From NCBI GenBank assembly GCA_910585245.1, contig CAJUCO010000016.1:1-50708 (forward strand): DNA of 50,708 nucleotides, in the 5' to 3' direction. This DNA is from an uncultured Oscillibacter sp. (GTDB lineage: Bacteria > Bacillota > Clostridia > Oscillospirales > Oscillospiraceae). A model generated the notes under the pieces. That model was not told where the DNA came from, ran no database searches, and worked only from the letters and a program-made list of their open reading frames with translations. This document shows positions 5,997-14,478 of this stretch, one piece after another (within the stretch, counting starts at the first letter, position 1; each line of letters begins with the position of its first letter). A program made the position numbers and the translations under genes.

Positions 5997-8459
5997 TTAT
6001 GTATCCAGTTTCTTCAAGTGCTTCGCCGCCGCTTTCAGCATCAGCTTCTTCTGCCCTCCGCTCTCAAAGTCCACCTGCACCAGGGCGTCGCCGCCCATAG
6101 GCTGGACGGAGAGCACCGTCCCCTCTCCAAAGACGCCGTGGGAAATCCGGTCCCCCTTGCTCAGGGCGATGGAGGGAGCCGCCGTCTGGCTGACGGCGGT
6201 GCGCCGTGCCTCCTGATAGGAGGGTCTGGCAGGACGGGGAGAGGACGGGGCGGAGCGCTGGAACCCGCTCCCTCCAAAGGAGCCCCCTCCGTAAGACCCG
6301 CCCCCATAGGACGACCCTCCATAGGCCCCAAAGCCGCCGCCGGCCTGGAGCTCTTTTCCCTCCCAGTTCAGATTCTCCTCCGGAATCTCCTCCAGGAAGC
6401 GGGAGAGGCGGTTGCTGGCGGTTTTGCCGTAGAGCATTCGCTGCCGGGCGTGGGTCAGCGTCAGCCGCTCCTTGGCCCGGGTCATGGCCACATAGCACAG
6501 CCGCCGCTCCTCCTCCAGCTCCTCCGCCTCATACTGGGCGGAGCTGCCGGGGAACACCCCCTCCTCCAGACCCACCACATAGACCAGGGGGAATTCCAGG
6601 CCCTTGGCCGCGTGAATGGTCATCATGGTCACACAGTCGTCGCTCTTTTCCAGGGCGTCCAAATCCGTGTACAGGGCAATCTCGTTGAGAAAGCCGGAGA
6701 GAGTGGCGTCCTCCGGCTGGCGGTCCAGAAAGCCCAGGATGTTGGACTTGAGCTCCTGGACGTTTTCCAGACGGCCCCTGCTCTCCATGTCGTTTTTGTC
6801 CTTCAGAGCCTGGGTGTAGCCCGTCTGATCGCACACCGCGTCGTAGAACTCCGGCAGGGCCAGTGTCCCTCCCGCCTTTCGGAGACCGTCGATGAGGTCC
6901 GCGAATTTCAAAAGTTTGGCGGAGGCGGTTTTCAGCTCCGAAAACAGGTCGGCGTTGCGGATGATCTCATAGAGAGAGGCCCCCTGTTGCTCCGCCAGAA
7001 GCGCCACCTTGTCCATGGTGGTTCCGCCGATGCCCCGGGCGGGGTTGTTGACAATTCGCCGGAGCCGGAGATCGTCCAGGGGGTTATTCAGCACGCAGAG
7101 GTAGGCCAGCATATCCTTCACCTCCGCCCGGTCGAAGAACTTCATGCCTCCCACCACCTTGTACGGTACGCCGCTGCGCTTCATGGCGTACTCCAGGGCG
7201 TTGGACTGGGCGTTCATCCGGTAGAGCACGGCGGCGTCCCGGAAATGGGCCCCTTTGCCCACCGCCGAGAGGATGTCTCCCACCACAAAGGCGGCCTCGT
7301 CGCTTTCGTTCAGCACGGTGCGAACCCCGACTTTTTCGCCGCCGCCGTTTTCCGTCCAGAGGGTCTTTCCCTTCCGGCCCCGGTTGTTTTCAATGACGGC
7401 ATTCGCCGCGTCCAGAATATTTTGGGTGGATCGGTAGTTCTGTTCCAGGCGGATGACCCGGGCGTCCTTATAGTGCTGCTCAAAGTTCAAAATATTTTCG
7501 ATGTTGGCCCCCCGGAAGCGGTAAATAGACTGGTCGTCGTCGCCCACCACGCAAAGGTTCCGGCGTCCCCCCGCCAAAAGCCCCGTCAGGAGGTACTGGA
7601 GGTGGTTTGTGTCCTGGTACTCGTCCACCAGAACATAGCGGAACTTCTCCTGGTAGTACTCCAGCACCGGCCGCTCCTGTTGCAGCAAGGTGACGGTGTG
7701 GAAAATGATGTCGTCAAAGTCCAGGGCGTTGGCGGAGGCCAGCTTTTTCTGGTAGGCGGCGTAGATTTTGGCGATGCGGCTCATTCTCCAGTCGGTTTCC
7801 GCGTTGTACTTTTTGGCGAAGTCCTCCGGGCCCAGGTACTGGTCCTTGGCGGCGCTGATGACGGAGAGAACGGTCTTGGGGGGGAAGGTCTTGTCGTCCA
7901 GATTCAGCTCTTTCAAAACGTCCTTCACCACCCGGCGGGAGTCGTCGGTGTCGTAGATGGTGAAATCCTTTTGAAAGCCCAGGCGGTCAATGTCCCGCCG
8001 GAGAATCCGGACGCAGGCGGAGTGGAACGTGGAGGCCCAGACGTCCTTCGCCATGGGGCCCAGGCGGGTCTCCAGGCGGTCTTTCAGCTCTCCGGCGGCC
8101 TTGTTGGTAAAGGTGATGGCCAGAATCTCCCAGGGCCGGGGGACGTCCACGGCGCAAAGCCTCCGGGCCCGGTCCACCTCCGGGGGAGAGGGCTGGGGGG
8201 GAAAGGTCTCCAGAAAGGCAAGATCCTCCTCCGTGGCGGTCTCCGGGACCGTGCTGCAATCGCTCCCCCGGCCATAGGTCAAAAGGTTATAGACCCGCTG
8301 AATAAGGACGGTAGTCTTTCCGCTGCCCGCCCCGGCCAGAAGGAGAAGGGGCCCCTCGGTGGTCATGGCGGCTATGCGCTGCATGGGGTTGAGCCGCCGG
8401 AGATCCCCGGCGATGACCGCCCGCCGGGCGGCGATGTAACGTTGATGAAACTCGTTCAT
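5997..8459 (-). CDS. pcrA: ATP-dependent DNA helicase PcrA (UvrD/Rep family)
   Basis: A superfamily-1A 3'-5' helicase for DNA repair and plasmid or replication-fork processing; 820 residues. Motif I is AGAGSGKTT (42-50), motif Ia is AITFTNKAA, motif II is DEYQDTN, followed by GDDDQSIYRFRGA and, near the C-terminal core, VMTMTIHAAKGLEFP-like and VAMTRAKERL segments. The C-terminus has the Tudor-like RNA polymerase-binding fold typical of PcrA (KGDRISHGVFGEGTVLSV). Two oddities are an insertion of about 45 acidic residues between motif I and Ia, and a Gly/Ser/Tyr-rich low-complexity stretch before the Tudor domain. The ATG at 8459 has GGAGGAG just upstream, and the longer upstream frame reads antisense through the rpmH promoter. 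It is transcribed divergently from rpmH. Confidence 0.95.
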   Translation of the reverse strand: MNEFHQRYIAARRAVIAGDLRRLNPMQRIAAMTTEGPLLLLAGAGSGKTTVLIQRVYNLLTYGRGSDCSTVPETATEEDLAFLETFPPQPSPPEVDRARRLCAVDVPRPWEILAITFTNKAAGELKDRLETRLGPMAKDVWASTFHSACVRILRRDIDRLGFQKDFTIYDTDDSRRVVKDVLKELNLDDKTFPPKTVLSVISAAKDQYLGPEDFAKKYNAETDWRMSRIAKIYAAYQKKLASANALDFDDIIFHTVTLLQQERPVLEYYQEKFRYVLVDEYQDTNHLQYLLTGLLAGGRRNLCVVGDDDQSIYRFRGANIENILNFEQHYKDARVIRLEQNYRSTQNILDAANAVIENNRGRKGKTLWTENGGGEKVGVRTVLNESDEAAFVVGDILSAVGKGAHFRDAAVLYRMNAQSNALEYAMKRSGVPYKVVGGMKFFDRAEVKDMLAYLCVLNNPLDDLRLRRIVNNPARGIGGTTMDKVALLAEQQGASLYEIIRNADLFSELKTASAKLLKFADLIDGLRKAGGTLALPEFYDAVCDQTGYTQALKDKNDMESRGRLENVQELKSNILGFLDRQPEDATLSGFLNEIALYTDLDALEKSDDCVTMMTIHAAKGLEFPLVYVVGLEEGVFPGSSAQYEAEELEEERRLCYVAMTRAKERLTLTHARQRMLYGKTASNRLSRFLEEIPEENLNWEGKELQAGGGFGAYGGSSYGGGSYGGGSFGGSGFQRSAPSSPRPARPSYQEARRTAVSQTAAPSIALSKGDRISHGVFGEGTVLSVQPMGGDALVQVDFESGGQKKLMLKAAAKHLKKLDT

Positions 8460-8493
8460 AACTCCTCCGCTCTCTTTTCTTATGTTGAAGCCT

Positions 8494-8522
8494 ATTTTAA
8501 GGCAAGTGGGGCCGCAAATCAA
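8494..8522 (-). promoter_or_regulatory. Sigma-A promoter of pcrA
   Basis: On the minus strand TTGATT (8522-8517), a 17-bp spacer and TAAAAT (8499-8494) lie about 35 bp before the pcrA start. Confidence 0.6.
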
Positions 8523-8534
8523 CATAATTTTTTG

Positions 8535-8564
8535 TTGACACCTTTCGCGCCCGTATGGTATACT
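8535..8564 (+). promoter_or_regulatory. Sigma-A promoter of the rpmH operon
   Basis: TTGACA (8535-8540), an 18-bp spacer and TATACT (8559-8564). It leaves a GC-rich leader of about 125 nt before rpmH. Confidence 0.8.
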
Positions 8565-8695
8565 ATCCCATGCGTCCTCCGTGACGCTTGAAGATCGTCT
8601 GCCGCGCCGCCTCCTTCGCCGGGGCGGTGTTGGGAAAGCGCCGCCCCCGGTTTTCCGGCGGAGCGGACGGAATACGGACAGGAGGTGTCTTAAGC

Positions 8696-8836
8696 ATGGC
8701 AACGAAACGTACCTATCAGCCCAAGAAGCTCCACGGCCAGAAGGTTCATGGCTTCCGCAAGCGCATGGCCACCGCCAACGGCCGCAAGGTCCTGGCCCGC
8801 CGCCGCGCCAAGGGCCGCGCCCGCCTCTCCTATTGA
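8696..8836 (+). CDS. rpmH: Large ribosomal subunit protein bL34
   Basis: This is the very basic 46-residue ribosomal protein L34, located in the 50S subunit. The signature KRTYQPKKLHGQKVHGFRKR and GRKVLARRRAKGRARLSY covers the whole protein. AGGAGGTG nine bases upstream selects the ATG at 8696 over an in-frame upstream start. It heads the conserved rpmH-rnpA-yidD-yidC-khpB cluster. In many bacteria this cluster sits beside dnaA on the opposite strand; here it is about 20 kb from dnaA and on the same strand. Confidence 0.98.
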   Translation: MATKRTYQPKKLHGQKVHGFRKRMATANGRKVLARRRAKGRARLSY

Positions 8837-8936
8837 GCGGCAGGAGACACTTGAACACGAGTCCTGACAGGGGCGGCTGGAATTGTTTGGATTCCTCCGT
8901 CCCTTGTACTGGTTTTCCGGCCCGGGGGGATGGGAT

Positions 8937-9281
8937 ATGAAACCCGCAGTGACGTTGAAAAAAAATCACGAGTTTCGCCGGTTGTACCAAAAGGGGGCCT
9001 CGGCGGTGACAGGGAGCATGGTGCTCTACTGCCGGAAAAACCGCCTGGGTCACAACCGCCTGGGGATCACCGTGTCCGTGAAACTGGGAAACGCCGTGAA
9101 ACGGAACCGGGCCCGCCGCCGCCTGCGGGAGGTCTACCGGCTGGGCTCCCCCCGCCTCCGGCAGGGGTGGGACCTGATTCTGGTGGCCCGGGGGCGGACG
9201 CTGACCGCCTCTTGGAAGGAGCTTAACGACAGCTTCTTTCGCCTGAGCCGGAAGCTGGGCCTTTTGGAGGACAAGCCGTGA
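8937..9281 (+). CDS. rnpA: Ribonuclease P protein component
   Basis: The protein subunit of RNase P, which with RnpB RNA removes tRNA 5' leaders. The 114 residues show the basic signature KLGNAVKRNRARRRLREVYR (RNR motif) and N-terminal LKKNHEFRRLYQKG. The ATG at 8937 follows a GGGGGGATGGG purine stretch and gives the standard length. The stop overlaps the GTG start of yidD by four bases (GTGA), so the two are translationally coupled. Confidence 0.95.
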   Translation: MKPAVTLKKNHEFRRLYQKGASAVTGSMVLYCRKNRLGHNRLGITVSVKLGNAVKRNRARRRLREVYRLGSPRLRQGWDLILVARGRTLTASWKELNDSFFRLSRKLGLLEDKP

Positions 9282-9487
9282 AGCGCCTTCTCGTCTTTTT
9301 GGTGCGGTTCTATCAGAAAAACATCTCCCCCTGCCGCCCCCGGTGCTGCAACTACATTCCCACCTGCTCCCAGTACGCGCTGGAGGCTTTGGAGAAGTAC
9401 GGGGCGGTAAAGGGAAGCTGGCTCGCGTTCAAGAGAATCCTCCGGTGCAACCCCTTTCACAAAGGCGGTTACGATCCCGTGCCGTAA
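9278..9487 (+). CDS. yidD: Membrane protein insertion efficiency factor YidD
   Basis: A 69-residue protein that assists YidC-dependent membrane insertion at the inner face of the membrane. The family core FYQKNISPCRPRCCNYIPTC with SQYALEALEKYG and CNPFHKGGYDPVP is complete. It starts with GTG overlapping the rnpA stop. Three conserved cysteines are present. Confidence 0.93.
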   Translation: MKRLLVFLVRFYQKNISPCRPRCCNYIPTCSQYALEALEKYGAVKGSWLAFKRILRCNPFHKGGYDPVP

Positions 9488-9785
9488 AATTTAAGAGGGG
9501 ATCTCTTTCCTTCGAGGGGCTCCGCGTCCAAAAGGCGGCGGAGCCGCCAGTTTTGCAATCCGCCTCCCTGGGCCGCCGCTTTTACCGCTTGCAAATACCG
9601 CACCCCTTTGGGCGCGGAGGGCGACCCGGGTATTTTCCTGAACGGCGCGTCAGGAACATGGCGCCTACGGTTCCGCCCCGGCAAAAAGCAAAAGCCCCGG
9701 GTTTCCCGGCCCCTTTTCCCGAACGCGCCCGGGAGCGAACCGGCGGCGTTTGGGCAGCGCCACTTTACTTTGAGAGGAACAAATT
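9488..9785. other. Intergenic region between yidD and yidC
   Basis: A 298-bp GC-rich stretch within the operon. A small GGCGGC/GCCGCC hairpin at about 9530 is visible. The open frames here are incidental: no ribosome binding site or recognisable protein was found. It is unusually long for the yidD-yidC gap. Confidence 0.5.
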
Positions 9786-10946
9786 ATGTTTTCAACCATC
9801 GGATACCTGATCTGTATCCCCTTTGCATGGCTGGTGCGGCTGTTTTACAACCTGACCAACTCCTATGCCATGGCCATCATCCTCTTCACTCTGGTCTCCA
9901 AGCTGATTATGTTCCCCTTCCAGATGAAGTCCAAAAAGAGCATGATGCGCATGAGCCGTATGTCCGGACGGCTTCAGGAAATCCAGAAGAAATACGCCAA
10001 CAACCAGGCCAAGCAGACCGAGGAGATGCAAAAGCTCTACGCCGAAGAGGGCGTGAACCCCATGTCCGGGTGTTTGTGGAGTCTTTTGCCCTTCCCCATT
10101 TTGCTGGCCCTGTACTCCATCATCCGCCAGCCCATCACCCATTTCATGATGCTGAGCCAGGATGTGGTGCAGCAGATGGTGGACGCCGTCACCGCAGCCG
10201 GACTGGACGTCACCAGCATCGTCCAGATGAAAGACGGCGCAGCCGTTGTCAAAGACGGATTCACCCAGCTGCTGCCCTATGGGCAGATCAACCTGGTCAA
10301 GACCATCGCCTCCCAGATGCCGGAGCTTGGCAGCAATGTGGACGGATGGATCAACATGAACTACACCTCCTTCGGTCTGGACATGGCGGCCAACCCCTGG
10401 AGCATGGTGACCCATTTCAGCCTCACCTGGGCCGCCATCGGTTTGATCCTCATTCCCATTCTGGCCGGCGCCAGCCAGTGGATCACCACCAAGATCACCA
10501 TGAAGCACCAGCCTCAAACCGACCCCTCCGCCGCCAGCGCCAACCGTATGTTGGCCTTCATGCCCCTGTTCTCCGTCTATATCGCCTTCACCATGCCTGC
10601 GGCTCTTGGCATCTACTGGATTGCGCAAAGCGCCTTCCTGGCCGTGCAGGAATACTTCATGGGCAAGTTCTTCAACAAGAAGTTGGAGGAGGAGGAGAAC
10701 GCCCGGTATGAGGCCCGTCAGGCCGAGCGGAAGAAAAAAATGGAAGAGGCCAAGGTTCTCCAGGAGCAACAGCGCCAACAGGCCGCGCAAAAGCAGACTC
10801 TGAAGGAAAAGCAAAAGGCCGCCCGGGAGGCCAAGGCCGCCAAAGCCGCCAAGGCCGGTTCCGCCACCACGGAGGCCGGCCGGGTGGGGGAGCGGCCCTA
10901 TGCCAGGGGCCGGGCCTATAAGCCGGACCGCTATGACGAAACGTAA
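9786..10946 (+). CDS. yidC: Membrane protein insertase YidC/Oxa1 family
   Basis: An Oxa1-type insertase that places proteins in the cytoplasmic membrane, alone or with SecYEG; 386 residues. The N-terminal helix (about 5-25) is followed by MAIILFTLVSKLIMFPFQMKSKKSMMRM, the canonical first core helix and cytoplasmic basic loop. NPMSGCLWSLLPFPILLALYSIIRQP and ALGIYWIAQSAFLAVQEYF are the later core helices. The loop between helices 2 and 4 is longer than usual (about 70 residues rich in Asp/Val). The C-terminus is a basic and Ala/Glu-rich coiled tail of about 90 residues that can contact ribosomes. GAGAGGAA precedes the ATG. It is followed at 14 bp by khpB. Confidence 0.95.
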   Translation: MFSTIGYLICIPFAWLVRLFYNLTNSYAMAIILFTLVSKLIMFPFQMKSKKSMMRMSRMSGRLQEIQKKYANNQAKQTEEMQKLYAEEGVNPMSGCLWSLLPFPILLALYSIIRQPITHFMMLSQDVVQQMVDAVTAAGLDVTSIVQMKDGAAVVKDGFTQLLPYGQINLVKTIASQMPELGSNVDGWINMNYTSFGLDMAANPWSMVTHFSLTWAAIGLILIPILAGASQWITTKITMKHQPQTDPSAASANRMLAFMPLFSVYIAFTMPAALGIYWIAQSAFLAVQEYFMGKFFNKKLEEEENARYEARQAERKKKMEEAKVLQEQQRQQAAQKQTLKEKQKAAREAKAAKAAKAGSATTEAGRVGERPYARGRAYKPDRYDET

Positions 10947-10960
10947 AGGTGGAAGCCGTT

Positions 10961-11824
10961 ATGAGAGACTATATTGATGTAACGGGGAAGAACGAGGACG
11001 AGGCCATCTCCAAGGCCCTGAGCCAGCTGGGTCTGGACCGGGACGATGTGTCCGTGGAGGTTCTGGAACGGGCCAAGTCCGGTTTCCTGGGCCTTGGAGC
11101 CTGCCCCGCGAAAATTCGCGTGTACTACGGGCCGGAGGAAGAGGAGGAGATCCTTTCCCCAGCCCCCCAGCCCCCCGTTCCGGAAAAGCCCGTCCGTCCC
11201 GCCGCCCCGGAGAAACGGGAGCGGCCCGAGCACAAAGAACGGCGGAAGGAGCAGAAAAAAGAGCGGGAACCCCGCCGGGAAGAACCGGAGCCCCGCCGGG
11301 AGGAGAGGGAAGAGCCCGCCTCCTTCCAGCCCGCCCCCATGGGAGAGGAAGTGGACGACGAGAAAGCCGCGGCCATCAAAGGTTTCCTCTCCGGGCTGCT
11401 GGAGCACATGGGCAGCGCCGCTGAGATCAAGGTCTATCTCCCGGAAAAGGGCCGGTACAAGGTCATTCTGGAGGGGCAGGGCCTGGGGGCCCTCATCGGC
11501 CGCCGGGGCGAGACCCTGGACGCTATCCAGCAGCTGACCAGCTACGCCGTGAACCGGGACGGCGGTCCCCGGGTCCGGGTCCATCTGGACGCGGAGAATT
11601 ACCGGGCCAAACGGGAACAAAGCCTTCAGCACCTGGCCCGGAAGGTGGCGGGAAAAGTGATCCGTTTCCGCCGCAGCGTCACCCTGGAGCCTATGAACGC
11701 CTATGAGCGGCACGTGATTCACACCGCTTTGCAGGACTTCGAGGGTGTGACCACCTACTCCACCGGCATGGACCCCAACCGCCGGGTGGTGGTGGCCTAT
11801 AACCGGGGCGGCGAGCGGCACTAA
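10961..11824 (+). CDS. khpB: RNA-binding protein KhpB (Jag; Jag-N, KH and R3H domains)
   Basis: An RNA-binding partner of KhpA linked to cell division and elongation in Firmicutes. The 287-residue protein has an N-terminal Jag domain (about 1-50, ending KSGFLGLGACPAKIRVYY), a charged linker of Pro/Arg/Glu (about 60-130), a KH domain with GALIGRRGETLDAIQQLTSY (GxxG loop is GRRG), and a C-terminal R3H-type region with MNAYERHVIHTAL. AAAGGTGG eight bases upstream favours the ATG at 10961 over an in-frame GTG at 10949. It is the last gene of the rpmH operon and is followed by a strong terminator. The usual next genes mnmE-mnmG-rsmG are absent. Confidence 0.92.
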   Translation: MRDYIDVTGKNEDEAISKALSQLGLDRDDVSVEVLERAKSGFLGLGACPAKIRVYYGPEEEEEILSPAPQPPVPEKPVRPAAPEKRERPEHKERRKEQKKEREPRREEPEPRREEREEPASFQPAPMGEEVDDEKAAAIKGFLSGLLEHMGSAAEIKVYLPEKGRYKVILEGQGLGALIGRRGETLDAIQQLTSYAVNRDGGPRVRVHLDAENYRAKREQSLQHLARKVAGKVIRFRRSVTLEPMNAYERHVIHTALQDFEGVTTYSTGMDPNRRVVVAYNRGGERH

Positions 11825-11836
11825 ACTGAGAAGAAA

Positions 11837-11880
11837 AGAGAGACCCGGGGCGGAAATCCCGGGCCTCTCTTTTTTCTTTT
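11837..11880 (+). terminator. Intrinsic terminator of the rpmH-khpB operon
   Basis: A 13-position stem with one mismatch (11837-11849 with 11858-11870) is followed by a long T-rich run. Confidence 0.92.
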
Positions 11881-12039
11881 TTTCCGGCGAACGGACCGCC
11901 CGGACGGGGGCGATGACCTGTTGGAGCGAACATGGAGTTTGCTTCTCCCCCGCCCGTCGGACGCCCGCCGAAAACACAGAGCGGCGCTGAGCCGTCGACC
12001 CAACACCGCTTAAATCGCGAACGCACAACCAAAACACCC

Positions 12040-12068
12040 TTGCAAAAGCAGGTGGAAGAAGGTATAAT
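12040..12068 (+). promoter_or_regulatory. Sigma-A promoter of structured RNA copy A
   Basis: TTGCAA (12040-12045), a 17-bp spacer and a consensus TATAAT (12063-12068), with no protein-coding frame downstream. Confidence 0.85.
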
Positions 12069-12071
12069 GGG

Positions 12072-12283
12072 CTTGTGGTGCAGTCAAAACTGCTGTGCTG
12101 AGTGTCCGTGCACTCGTACAGGGCCGTCGGGTGCTGCTGACACCTGGCGGCCTGCCGCCTTATGTTTTCAAGTTCTATTGTACTCTGTTCCGACGGAAAT
12201 TGCAAGAGGATTTTGAAGCCGGACGGCGCGTATTTCCATAGGGAACTCAGGGGCGGACAGCTGATGTCCGCCCCTTTTAATAC
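12072..12283 (+). ncRNA. Structured non-coding RNA, copy A (6S RNA-like architecture)
   Basis: A transcript of about 210 nt is predicted from a consensus promoter to a terminator (stem 12251-12278 with GGGGCGGACA, then TTTT). It is homologous along about 150 nt to the minus strand at 23481-23665. Shared structure: a closing helix CTTGTGGT with ATTGCAAG; a small hairpin CAGT/ACTG; GAGTG/CACTC; and a long apical hairpin in which CAGG-G-CCGTCGGGTG pairs with CACCTGGCGGCCTG, with one bulged G. A closed end stem, open middle and long apical stem, two paralogues and own promoters fit the 6S RNA layout, which in Firmicutes is often duplicated. This identity is an inference; the RNA gene call itself is stronger. 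Confidence 0.7.
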
Positions 12284-12304
12284 GGAGGCTACCTATCGCC
12301 CCTC

Positions 12305-14038
12305 TTATTTTACCCGCAGCGCCTTCACCACCGCCGCCTCCGGGGTGACGTTGACGGTGCGGCAGGTGGTGTAGATCACCATGCCCGGACGGCCTCCGGC
12401 GGGCTTTTTCACGTTTCGAACCTCCGTGTAATCCACCGGCACATTTCCGCTCTCCCTGGCCTGGGAGAACCAGGCCGCAAGCATGGCCGCCTGGGCCACG
12501 TCCTCCATGGAGGGGGCCTGTCCGGCGCAGCGGAGAATGACGTGAGAGCCGTGAATCTTCTGGGTGTGAAACCACAGGTCCCGGCGGTCCGCGTCCTTCA
12601 AGGTCAGCTTGTCGTTTTGCCGGTTGTTCCGGCCCACCAACACCCGGAGGCCCCCCGCCGTGCGGAACTCCCAGGGGGCGGCGGGGCGGGACTTCTCCTT
12701 CTTGCCCTGCTTTTTGAGAAAGCCCCCTTCCCGAAGCTCGGAGCGAATGTCCAAAAAGTCCTGCTCCGTCTCCGCCTGCTGAATCTCCGCCAGGACGCTC
12801 TCCAGATACTCCAGGTCCCGTTTCGCCAGGTCCATCTGCTCACGGAGATACCGCTCCGCCGTCTTGGCCTTGGCGTAGCGCTTATAGTATTTGGCTGCAT
12901 TTTGCTGGGGGGTCAGCAGGGGGTCCAGCGGCACCGTGGCCAGGGCGTTCTCCTCATAGTAGTTCTCGCACTCCAGTTTCGACTGGCCCCGTTCCATCCG
13001 GTAGAGGTTGGCGGTGATCAGATCCCCCTGAATCCGGAGCTTGTCCCGCTCCTGCGTGGCGGCGTACTCCTTCTCCTGAAGGGCCAGCTTTCGCCGGAGG
13101 CGGTCCCTGGCCGTGGAGGCCGCCCGGAGAAGGTCCGCTCCCCGTTGGCGGGTCCGCTCCTGCCGTTCCCGGGCGTCGTAAAAGGCGTCCAGCAGGGCGG
13201 AGAAGCTCTCATACCGGAGGGTTTCCACCGCGCCGCCGTACTGTCCGACGGAAACGCAGGCAAAGTCCAGGGGCTTGCCCTCCCGCAAGAGGCAGACGGG
13301 GGTGAACCGGCCCTCCCGGACCTGGACCTGGAACGCCGCCAGAGCCTGCCAGAGGGCGGCGGGCCCTTTTAGCTGGAACATCCGCGTGTCCACGTCTCCC
13401 GCGGCCCGAAAGCCGATTTCACGGGCCATGAGGGGGGAGAGGCCAAAGTAGTTGTCCAGCAAGAAGGCGTCCAGCTTCTTCTCCGCCGGGGCGGCGGCGA
13501 ACCGGGCGGAAAAGCCCTCCTCCGTCTCCTCCAGAAAGGGCAGGCGGCCTGTGGAGGCGGGGGGCTGGTAGAAAAGGCCGGGGAGAACCTGCCGGGCGGC
13601 GGACATATCCGCGTCCACCCGCCGGAGGCTGTCGATGACCCGGCCCTCCTCATCCAGAAGAATCAGGTTGGACCGCCGGCCCATGGCCTCCAGCACCAGG
13701 GTCCGTTTTCCGGAGCGGCCCAACTCGTCGGAGGCGTCCAGTTCCATGTATACCAGCCGCTCCAGGGGGGGCTGTCTGATTTCCGCCACCCGGGCCCCGG
13801 AGAGGTGCTTTCGCAGCAGCATACAAAACATGGGGGGCTCCGCCGGGTTGTCCCGGAGGATCTCCGTCAGCTGGAGGCGGGGGGCCCCCGCCCCGGCGTT
13901 TAAAAGAAGCCGCTTCCCCCGAAAGAGAAGGACCACCTGATCCCGGGCGGGCTGCTGCACCTTGTCAACGCGCAGGCCCACAAGCTGGGGCCGCAGCTCC
14001 GCCACCAGGGCCGTGAGGCAAATGGCGTCAATGGACAT
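12305..14038 (-). CDS. rqcH: Rqc2-homologue RqcH (NFACT family)
   Basis: An NFACT protein that binds stalled 50S-peptidyl-tRNA and adds alanine tails in ribosome quality control. The 577 residues comprise NFACT-N (about 1-200, start MSIDAICLTALVAELRP), a middle helix-hairpin and coiled-coil region (about 270-430), and an NFACT-R domain near the C-terminus (VGRNNRQNDKLTLKDADRRD then LWFHTQKIHGSHVIL). In the N-domain the sequence QPPLERLV has Glu-Arg where characterised RqcH proteins carry an Asp-Arg pair, a conservative change. It overlaps the upstream mrnC gene by 11 bp, so they form one transcription unit. Its 3' end faces the terminator of RNA copy A. Confidence 0.93.
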   Translation of the reverse strand: MSIDAICLTALVAELRPQLVGLRVDKVQQPARDQVVLLFRGKRLLLNAGAGAPRLQLTEILRDNPAEPPMFCMLLRKHLSGARVAEIRQPPLERLVYMELDASDELGRSGKRTLVLEAMGRRSNLILLDEEGRVIDSLRRVDADMSAARQVLPGLFYQPPASTGRLPFLEETEEGFSARFAAAPAEKKLDAFLLDNYFGLSPLMAREIGFRAAGDVDTRMFQLKGPAALWQALAAFQVQVREGRFTPVCLLREGKPLDFACVSVGQYGGAVETLRYESFSALLDAFYDARERQERTRQRGADLLRAASTARDRLRRKLALQEKEYAATQERDKLRIQGDLITANLYRMERGQSKLECENYYEENALATVPLDPLLTPQQNAAKYYKRYAKAKTAERYLREQMDLAKRDLEYLESVLAEIQQAETEQDFLDIRSELREGGFLKKQGKKEKSRPAAPWEFRTAGGLRVLVGRNNRQNDKLTLKDADRRDLWFHTQKIHGSHVILRCAGQAPSMEDVAQAAMLAAWFSQARESGNVPVDYTEVRNVKKPAGGRPGMVIYTTCRTVNVTPEAAVVKALRVK

Positions 14039-14447
14039 GGGGTTCTTCCTCCTCCATCATCTTGTAAAACAGTTCGTTGATCCGCTCCAGCTTCCCCTGG
14101 AGGTAGAGCCAGCCCAAAAGGGCCTCCAGGGCCGTGGCCTCGCCGTACTGGGCGCGGCTGGCGTGGTGGGGGACGGTGTGGACCTGGGCGTTTCGCCCCC
14201 GGCGGAAGACGGAGCGCTCCTCCTCCGTCAAAAGAGGGAGGATTTTTTCCGCCTTCTCCGCCTGAGACTCGGCGCAGACCAGAGCCACAGCGGCCCGGTG
14301 CATCCCCCGGCCCGTGGCCCCGCCGTGGGCACAGAGCCAGGAGCGGACCAAAAGCTCAAACACCGCGTCCCCCATGTGGGCCAGACCGATGGAGCTGATC
14401 TCCAGAATGCTCCCCCGGGGGAGGCTGGGCTGAAAGTAGTTTTCCAT
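14028..14447 (-). CDS. mrnC: Mini-ribonuclease 3
   Basis: A 139-residue RNase III catalytic domain without a dsRNA-binding domain. In Bacillus it matures 23S rRNA. The signature LAHMGDAVFELLVRSWL holds the catalytic acidic positions, and YGEATALEALLGWLYLQGK is the second conserved helix. AAAGGAG seven bases before the ATG at 14447 decides the start over an upstream in-frame ATG. It overlaps rqcH by 11 bp. The family usually sits beside cysS; here it is paired with rqcH and rsmA, giving an RNA/ribosome-maturation cluster. Confidence 0.92.
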   Translation of the reverse strand: MENYFQPSLPRGSILEISSIGLAHMGDAVFELLVRSWLCAHGGATGRGMHRAAVALVCAESQAEKAEKILPLLTEEERSVFRRGRNAQVHTVPHHASRAQYGEATALEALLGWLYLQGKLERINELFYKMMEEEEPHVH

Positions 14448-14478
14448 AGTACGCTCCTTTTTCAAATCCCGCCGCCGG

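Noticed and set aside
6018..8591. Plus-strand open frame of 857 codons antisense to pcrA
   Set aside because: It mirrors a GC-rich real gene, has no family resemblance and no promoter or ribosome binding site; pcrA motifs on the minus strand are unambiguous.
9608..10711. Plus-strand frame of 367 codons overlapping yidC
   Set aside because: Out-of-frame shadow of yidC with His/Arg/Pro-rich translation; yidC itself has clear helices and a ribosome binding site.
12072..12283. tmRNA or RNase P RNA for RNA copy A
   Set aside because: The length is too short, and neither a tRNA-like acceptor with CCA nor RNase P conserved regions are visible.
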